Positions 7,002-11,506 of a stretch of 11,506 nucleotides of DNA are shown here, in pieces. Source of the stretch: Lachnospiraceae bacterium (GTDB lineage: Bacteria; Bacillota; Clostridia; Lachnospirales; Lachnospiraceae); assembly GCA_016297945.1 (NCBI GenBank), contig JAEDFR010000075.1, forward strand, positions 1 to 11,506, written 5' to 3'. Position numbers and translations under genes: made by a program. The stretch's first letter is position 1. The number at the start of each line of letters is the position of its first letter. The notes beneath the pieces were generated by a model, which made no database searches, had not been told where the DNA came from, and saw only the letters and a list, made by a program, of their open reading frames with translations.

Positions 7002-8068
7002 AAAATACCTCCTCTCTGTTCAATGACATGTGTAAAATCACTACCGGTCAGATTGTCCGAAAAAGAAACCATTCCTTCATTGACTAATTTAGTCATTATC
7101 AGTTCCGGTTTTATGTTAACATTCAAATTCTTGCTTGTCAATATATCTTCTGAATATTCATCCGATAGGATTCGCCTGATTCTTCTATTTCCTGTAAATG
7201 GATAAACATATACAAGAGTCGCACCGGATTTTTCATCCTGCAACAGGTTCAATACAAAAGAAAAACCACTCGATTTTAACAAGACTTCGTATAATCTGGT
7301 ATACTCGGAATACTTCTTCTCCAGTTTTGGCATGGCTTTCGTCTGCCACTGACCGCCTGCAATGTGCTCCCTTGCTTTTCCGAAAAACATACTGGACGAA
7401 GTTCCGAGGTTTTCACAATATTCGACTGCGATTTTTGTTTTTGTTCCGTCCTCGTTTTCAAAGAAATAATCATCAATCGTTCCCGGTTTCTGTTTCGGTA
7501 TTTTGTCGAGACACCATTCCAAAAAGTATGGGCAGACGCGCGATATTGTATTCCCGACTAGCCAACAGGAACCATTCTTGTCTCGTAAAATGGTTGAAAC
7601 CATTTTTTGTAAAGTGGTAGGTTCATTTTCTAAATAGATAGAATCGGTTATAAATTCCTCGAAAATAATATTCTTATACCCAACAAAAGCCTGAGATGCA
7701 AAGTGATGATATCCGGTTAACCAAACGATTCGCCCGAGTTCTTTTCCATTTACAATTTTATTCTTGTTTTCATCATAATTTGCTGCATAAATGACGCCCC
7801 TATATGCGTGAATCAAGGAATACTCTCCATTGCTTATTGCAAAAATTGGAGCGTCTGCAAAATATGCATCTACATCCGAAGCCTTCACGTCCATTTCATA
7901 TCTTCTCATATAAATAAGTTTCCCTTTTCCTTCCAATGCTTCCATAACTGCATGTTCTTTTACTGCGTATGATTTACCATTCGATTTTTCACCAAGAAGC
8001 ATATTATAGTTTGCTTCATGCTTCAATATGTTTTCCACACGATAATACTTTTTCTTTTTAATAGACAT
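6998..8068 (-). CDS. DNA packaging ATPase (phi29 gp16-like)
   Basis: 356 residues, ATG at 8068 with AGGAGG seven bases upstream; that site overlaps the polymerase TAG stop. Walker A is GEKSNGKS at residues 26-33, followed by KLIYMRRYEMD (50-60), typical of the gp16 and terminase-like ATPase group. Walker B is NIIFEEF at 133-139, with Glu-Glu where phi29 gp16 has Asp-Glu. The length agrees with gp16 (332 aa). The enzyme would form a ring on the connector and drive DNA into the prohead. A C-terminal nuclease fold is expected from gp16 but cannot be confirmed by eye. Phi29 packaging also needs a pRNA; none is recognised in this window. In phi29 gp16 follows the lysis genes, whereas here it sits between polymerase and capsid genes. 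It ends in TGA within the ATGA shared with the next gene. Confidence 0.93.
   Translation of the reverse strand: MSIKKKKYYRVENILKHEANYNMLLGEKSNGKSYAVKEHAVMEALEGKGKLIYMRRYEMDVKASDVDAYFADAPIFAISNGEYSLIHAYRGVIYAANYDENKNKIVNGKELGRIVWLTGYHHFASQAFVGYKNIIFEEFITDSIYLENEPTTLQKMVSTILRDKNGSCWLVGNTISRVCPYFLEWCLDKIPKQKPGTIDDYFFENEDGTKTKIAVEYCENLGTSSSMFFGKAREHIAGGQWQTKAMPKLEKKYSEYTRLYEVLLKSSGFSFVLNLLQDEKSGATLVYVYPFTGNRRIRRILSDEYSEDILTSKNLNVNIKPELIMTKLVNEGMVSFSDNLTGSDFTHVIEQRGGIL
7113..7141 (-). promoter_or_regulatory. Candidate internal promoter before the scaffold-capsid genes
   Basis: On the - strand a perfect TTGACA (7141-7136) is followed after 17 bases by TAACAT (7118-7113), with TG one base before it (extended -10, TGTTAACAT). 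Transcription would start near 7106, about 100 bases before the small acidic gene and 260 before the capsid gene. It lies inside the ATPase coding sequence, so the match may be chance; the -10 hexamer agrees at only four of six bases. Confidence 0.35.
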
Positions 8069-8079
8069 TTTTTAACCTC

Positions 8080-10266
8080 CTAACCAAAAATAGCCAATCT
8101 CGAATGTTGATCATTTCCGAAATTTTCAAAAACTTCTTCTAAATCAATCAAATCCAAATAGTCGCTTGAAATCTTTAAATGATAACCGGTCGGTCTCAAA
8201 TTGATTCCATATTTAATAAAAGAATGAAATTCATCATATTGCCCTTTATTCCAAATGACATCCGGCATGTCGGATAGATAAGTGTGCAACTTCTTTCTTA
8301 CATTCGGAGAATCTTTATCAAATATAGTTCCGTCCGTGAAGTTTTTAATATCATCATTCAAATCCTTCACAGCATCTTTATTAATACCGGAAACGGTCAT
8401 GTGCAACTTTTTATCTTCTGTCCGATAAATATATCTTTTCGCTCCAAGGGTCTTGAATTCAATAAAAGGTTCTTCCGCTTCAAAATGCCCGATCGGATGT
8501 TTCTTTCCTTTTGGATCTACGGGTCTTGTTCGTTCGAAATCAATATCATACCATTGACAAACTGTCTTTACTCTTTCATCCACAAGCACATTATACCAAG
8601 AGAAATCAGCAAATCCTCGCATTTTAATCGAATCAGTATCACAATAAATCACATCTTCATCATTTGAGGATGCATATTCTGTATGTTCAATAGATGCCAA
8701 ATCTTTTCCAAGAATACAAGACCATAGCGACCTTCTGGAATATGCGGTTATCCACGGACCCCATTGATAAGCCATAAACGAGCGACCTTTATTATTCGAT
8801 TTTAAATCGTCCAAGAAATCATTGACTTCTTTTTCACTCTTATATTGCACTGACCAATCACCCTTTTCATAAATGATTGAATCCTGTATTAAGTCCGTGA
8901 CTGCCATGCCGAATATACTATTTATATATTGTTTGCTCTCTGCATATAGTGCTTCTGCTCCTGGTACTTCCTCGTCCTTTACTCCCTTTAATGTTGTCTT
9001 TTGACAATACAACTCGAGAATATATTCAATGAATATTTTAGGCAAATAGCCTTTTCTTGCCCGGTAGCAATCCAATACTTCCATTTCAAAAGAATAGGTT
9101 TCTGAAAAAATATCCCAATCTGCATCCGTAGTCCATAATTCTAATTCATCACAATCAATAATTCTTCCATTGTCGAAAGTTCCATTGATGCATCTTTCAC
9201 ACTTCGAGGATGAAAGATAGTGATTTGAAGTCTTTGCTTTTACATTCGTTAATCGTAAATGCAAAATGTAAGCGAATTTATATCTCTTTTCCGGCTCCCA
9301 GATATCCCTTGTGAAGTTTGAAACCGGATATTTAAAAGCAATCATATGGTATGGATAGGACGAAGCAAAGTCAAACTGCCCTCCGGCATATTCATCTGAT
9401 TCTTCAATCGGTTCTATCGTCCAGCCGGATAAAGTATAATTCGCGTGTGTATATCCTCCGGAGAAAATCTTGTGATAAATGCGATACATTTCCACCGATT
9501 CCGGTATCATTTTTAATGCCAGACGATAAGCCTGTTTATCTTTTCGAACTCTTTTTTTCACTTCTCTTCTTACTTGCCCTGTTTGGGTCAAAGGAATAGA
9601 GCGAATATGATTATATTTTTCCAAAAACTTCTGAATTCCTTTATATACTACAAGACAGTCTCTTTCACAATATTCCATTTCTTCATCCGTTAAATTTGTG
9701 AGCGGAGTTCGTAAAATATTATAATCGAGTGAGTGCAATTTTGGAAATCCTAGGATGTCTCCCCATGTTTCTAACGAAAAGTGAGTGAGTGACATGCTGC
9801 ACCTGAATTCGATATTGGGTAACTCTTCCGGTATTGCGTAAATAGGTTTGTGCATATTTCTGGCGAATATTTTCCAATTCTCGAAATAGTTCTGCAAGAA
9901 GGAAAACTCGAATCCTAAATTGTGAACCCAGATGATGAAATGGGTATCTTTTGGAAACTTCCGAAGTATACTCGGAATGTCAGATAAAAGCCTACCATGA
10001 TATACTTCATCTTCTATTGAAAGCTGCCATTTATATGGTAGGGCAATAGGTGTTAATTCTGACCAATACTCATCCGGTTTGTGTGGAATGTAAGGAATGA
10101 CTTCTCCGTTTTCATCAATCCATGCGGATGTTGTTTCAATGTCGAATGTGATAATAATGTCACTTTCGAATTGATATTCTGCATCTTTTTTCTTGGATTT
10201 ATATTTCTTTTCTTCTAATAAATTAAGATTTATGTCGCTGATAGATTTCCAAGAGTTTTCTTTCAT
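8080..10266 (-). CDS. Protein-primed family B DNA polymerase (phi29-type)
   Basis: 728 residues, ATG at 10266 with GGGAG nine bases upstream. Exonuclease motifs: Exo I FDIETT (D42, E44), Exo II HNLGFEF (N116, E120), Exo III YCERD (Y199, D203). Polymerase motifs: A, FDFASSYP (D299, Y304); B, KQYINSIFG (445-453); C, YCDTD (541-545); and GAKRYIY with the KxY motif K610-Y612. This is the full set for proofreading, protein-primed replication. It would add the first nucleotide to the terminal protein and copy the linear genome by strand displacement. It is larger than phi29 gp2 (575 aa): about 30 extra N-terminal residues before Exo I, and additions between motifs, including a CERC pair at 356-359. 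The gene overlaps the terminal protein candidate by 44 bases, the gp3-gp2 arrangement of phi29. Confidence 0.97.
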   Translation of the reverse strand: MKENSWKSISDINLNLLEEKKYKSKKKDAEYQFESDIIITFDIETTSAWIDENGEVIPYIPHKPDEYWSELTPIALPYKWQLSIEDEVYHGRLLSDIPSILRKFPKDTHFIIWVHNLGFEFSFLQNYFENWKIFARNMHKPIYAIPEELPNIEFRCSMSLTHFSLETWGDILGFPKLHSLDYNILRTPLTNLTDEEMEYCERDCLVVYKGIQKFLEKYNHIRSIPLTQTGQVRREVKKRVRKDKQAYRLALKMIPESVEMYRIYHKIFSGGYTHANYTLSGWTIEPIEESDEYAGGQFDFASSYPYHMIAFKYPVSNFTRDIWEPEKRYKFAYILHLRLTNVKAKTSNHYLSSSKCERCINGTFDNGRIIDCDELELWTTDADWDIFSETYSFEMEVLDCYRARKGYLPKIFIEYILELYCQKTTLKGVKDEEVPGAEALYAESKQYINSIFGMAVTDLIQDSIIYEKGDWSVQYKSEKEVNDFLDDLKSNNKGRSFMAYQWGPWITAYSRRSLWSCILGKDLASIEHTEYASSNDEDVIYCDTDSIKMRGFADFSWYNVLVDERVKTVCQWYDIDFERTRPVDPKGKKHPIGHFEAEEPFIEFKTLGAKRYIYRTEDKKLHMTVSGINKDAVKDLNDDIKNFTDGTIFDKDSPNVRKKLHTYLSDMPDVIWNKGQYDEFHSFIKYGINLRPTGYHLKISSDYLDLIDLEEVFENFGNDQHSRLAIFG

Positions 10267-10837
10267 TTTTCATATCTCCCTGCGCGAGTTCCTGAACGAA
10301 TACTCTCCATTCACCTTTTCGAATGTCATATAATTTCTTTTTTTCAATCATTAAGAATGCATCCACCAATTTTTTCGCATTTATGCCTTCCTCGATAAGT
10401 TCCAAAATCTGTTCGGAACCGAAATCTCTTGTTTCGGTCAGTTCTTGATATACACTCGGATTTGCATTGAAAAATTTTATCAAATTTTTATATTGATTAT
10501 TAGTGAGTGAAATTCCGAATCTCTCTTCCAGTGTTGCTTTTTTCTTATTTTTCAATTCTTTTCTTCTTTTCTTTGTAAAGTAAAGAGATTCTATATAATC
10601 TTTTTGTGCGAATAATAATGTAGTCAACCGTTTCTTATTCATTTTTGACAAGTCACCGAGAGGGAGAGAATCTTTCATTCTTCCTTTTTTCGAGCCTGTA
10701 ATCTGACTAAAACGGGCTTCCATGGAAGATAGGAAGCCCGAGTTCTGACCCTTCAATTCTTTTTTATAGGCCTTGTAAGAACGGTTGATTTTTCTTTGAT
10801 TCTTTCGAATCTCTTTTATCAACTCATTTCTATTCAT
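10223..10837 (-). CDS. Probable terminal protein (replication primer protein)
   Basis: 204 residues. ATG at 10837 directly abuts the SSB stop, with GAGG eight bases upstream. The protein is strongly basic and almost wholly helical, with Lys/Arg clusters at the N-terminus (KEIRKNQRKINRSYKAYKKE) and near the middle (TKKRRKELKNKKKAT), fitting DNA binding and a coiled-coil-like shape. In phi29 and Cp-1 the gene just before and overlapping the protein-primed polymerase encodes the terminal protein, of 266 and about 230 aa. These proteins are too divergent to recognise by motif, so the call is by position, size and charge. The priming hydroxyl cannot be assigned; Tyr199 and Ser204 near the end are only possibilities. 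The 44-base overlap with the polymerase gene implies matched synthesis. Confidence 0.72.
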   Translation of the reverse strand: MNRNELIKEIRKNQRKINRSYKAYKKELKGQNSGFLSSMEARFSQITGSKKGRMKDSLPLGDLSKMNKKRLTTLLFAQKDYIESLYFTKKRRKELKNKKKATLEERFGISLTNNQYKNLIKFFNANPSVYQELTETRDFGSEQILELIEEGINAKKLVDAFLMIEKKKLYDIRKGEWRVFVQELAQGDMKNERKLLEIYQRHKS

Positions 10838-11155
10838 TTATTTTACCTCACTAATTTCATGCGCGGAAATGTAAGTTTCATATACTTTCTTCCCGTCTTT
10901 GCTCTCATAGACACCGGATGCAACATATCCGAGTACCTTCACATGGTCACCTTGTTCAGGATGAGGAATATCACTCGAAAAAGCCTTTATCATGATATAG
11001 TTCGTGATTTTTTCACTCATCTGGCTGGCAATCGTGAAAGAAATGAATTTCTCTGTTTCTGCAAGAATTCTTGTTACTTTGCCAGTAATAACAAGCGCAT
11101 TTTCGTCCTTTTCAAAAGTTTCGGATGTTTTGGTTGTTGTGGTTTTTGTTTTCAT
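10838..11155 (-). CDS. Single-stranded DNA-binding protein, OB-fold
   Basis: 105 residues, ATG at 11155 with GGAGG seven bases upstream; the site overlaps the end of the HTH gene, whose stop is two bases away. After a Thr/Lys-rich N-terminus the chain has alternating strands typical of an OB-fold: ALVITGKVTRILA (about 20-32), KFISFTIASQ, TNYIMIKAFS, then a turn, GDHVKVLGYVASGVYE (about 69-84), and KVYETYISAHEI. The order 'GKV..I....FISFTIA ... I.IKAF ... GD.V.V.G' is that of short SSB proteins. It would protect the long displaced strands produced by protein-primed replication, as gp5 does in phi29. Its place before terminal protein and polymerase supports this. No acidic C-terminal tip is present, so classic SSB-partner docking is unlikely. 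Confidence 0.75.
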   Translation of the reverse strand: MKTKTTTTKTSETFEKDENALVITGKVTRILAETEKFISFTIASQMSEKITNYIMIKAFSSDIPHPEQGDHVKVLGYVASGVYESKDGKKVYETYISAHEISEVK

Positions 11156-11157
11156 GT

Positions 11158-11439
11158 TTAATCCTCCATAAAATTGTTTTCTTTAAAATCTGGTGTTAAT
11201 ACCATTAAATTGTTTAGTAAATCATTCCCGGCTTTGTTAACTGAGAATGAATCTGAATTCATGAACATCTTAATATAAAAGAGAAGCAAATCGGTATTCT
11301 TATGTTTCCCTCTTTCGAAATTGCCGATTGTGTTCATGCTTATATGAAGATGTTCACTAATTTCTTTTTGAGTAATGCGCGTATATGTTTTTCTTGTATA
11401 AGCACATTTTAATTGTAAATCAATGAAATTTTCTATCAT
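11158..11439 (-). CDS. Xre-type helix-turn-helix regulator, first gene of the operon
   Basis: 93 residues from MIENFIDLQ at 11439; AGGAGG lies about 12 bases upstream, and 14 further open codons overlap the -10 box and are probably leader. Residues ~20-50 form a cro/cI-like HTH: ITQKEISEHLHISMNTIGNFERGKH, with the usual Gln at helix 2 and the 'NTIGNFERG' ending of the recognition region. The C-terminal ~40 residues are helical and may dimerise; no protease or signal-sensing domain is present. It is directly behind the promoter for the block of replication, head, tail and lysis genes, so autoregulation or timing control of that promoter is the natural inference. A phi29 gp4-like activator is an alternative in role, but this is an Xre fold. 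Its last codons hold the SSB ribosome binding site. Confidence 0.85.
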   Translation of the reverse strand: MIENFIDLQLKCAYTRKTYTRITQKEISEHLHISMNTIGNFERGKHKNTDLLLFYIKMFMNSDSFSVNKAGNDLLNNLMVLTPDFKENNFMED

Positions 11440-11467
11440 ATAGTGCTTGTACCTCCTTTCAATTTCA

Positions 11468-11496
11468 ATCATATCAAACATTTATGACCTTGTCAA
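11468..11496 (-). promoter_or_regulatory. Strong sigma-A-type promoter for the minus-strand operon
   Basis: TTGACA (11496-11491, perfect -35), a 17-base spacer, and TATGAT (11473-11468, five of six bases of the -10). The start point would be near 11461, only a few bases before the AGGAGG at 11457-11452 of the HTH gene, giving a leader of about 20 bases. It could drive all minus-strand genes down to the terminator at 528-557. Confidence 0.85.
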
Positions 11497-11504
11497 CAAC
11501 ATTT
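11477..11504 (-). repeat. AAATGTT direct repeats flanking the -35 box, possible operator half-sites
   Basis: On the - strand AAATGTT occurs at 11504-11498 and again at 11483-11477, 21 bases apart, which is two helical turns, so the copies face the same side of the DNA around TTGACA. The -35 also lies in a short palindrome-like TTGTTGACAA. These are plausible binding sites for the adjacent HTH protein, but short A/T-rich words recur by chance. Confidence 0.3.
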
Positions 11505-11506
11505 TG

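Noticed and set aside
7198..7620. Plus-strand 140-codon ORF inside the packaging ATPase
   Set aside because: Antisense to a well-supported gene with Walker motifs, no ribosome binding site, composition unlike a phage protein.
8284..8667. Plus-strand 127-codon ORF inside the polymerase
   Set aside because: Antisense to the motif C and KxY region of the polymerase; no start signal.
10796..11161. Plus-strand Phe/Cys-rich ORF covering the SSB gene
   Set aside because: Mirror image of the SSB coding frame; apparent hydrophobicity comes from Lys/Glu codons read in reverse.
11490..11506. Linear genome terminus or inverted terminal repeat at the right edge
   Set aside because: No matching repeat exists at the left edge, which is inside a gene, so no terminus can be inferred.
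1..11506. CRISPR array, tRNA, insertion sequence or integrase
   Set aside because: No spaced direct repeats, cloverleaf-like segment, transposase or recombinase coding sequence is visible on either strand.

Overview
The window is most of a small podovirus genome of the phi29/Cp-1 type, with protein-primed DNA replication. It is AT-rich, uses strong AGGAGG ribosome binding sites before nearly every gene, and stops with TAA, TAG and TGA. This points to a phage of a Gram-positive Firmicute, most likely a gut clostridium; the host is inferred from style, not from a marker. No integrase, tRNA, rRNA, IS element or CRISPR array is visible.

Layout. Two genes are read on the + strand at the left edge: the end of an unrecognised protein (to 373) and a 55-residue membrane protein (379-546). 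They meet a perfect bidirectional hairpin terminator (528-557). Everything else, 562-11439, lies on the - strand as one tightly packed block. In its transcription order from the right edge it contains: a near-consensus promoter, an Xre-type HTH protein, a single-stranded-DNA-binding OB-fold protein, the likely terminal protein, a family B protein-primed DNA polymerase, the packaging ATPase, a 56-residue acidic protein (scaffold candidate), the major capsid protein, an intergenic hairpin terminator, the connector (portal), the lower collar protein, a small tail protein, a large tail-knob protein, a 55-residue YvrJ-like holin candidate, and a CHAP-SH3 endolysin.

How the genes fit together. Terminal protein and polymerase start replication at the DNA ends and the SSB coats displaced strands. 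The scaffold candidate, capsid protein and connector build the prohead, and the ATPase fills it through the connector. The collar and tail-knob proteins complete the tail, and the holin candidate plus endolysin release progeny. Gene junctions are 0-20 nt or overlapping throughout, except the 64 nt after the capsid gene that hold the terminator.

Departures from phi29: replication and late genes share one strand and apparently one main promoter headed by a regulator; the ATPase sits before the capsid gene; and the gp9-type tail knob seems divided over two genes, with about 375 extra residues at the start of the second. No counterparts of phi29 gp8.5, gp12, gp13 or gp6 are seen here; they may lie beyond the left edge or be absent. 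No genome terminus can be identified. No gap of more than 300 bases lacks a gene.
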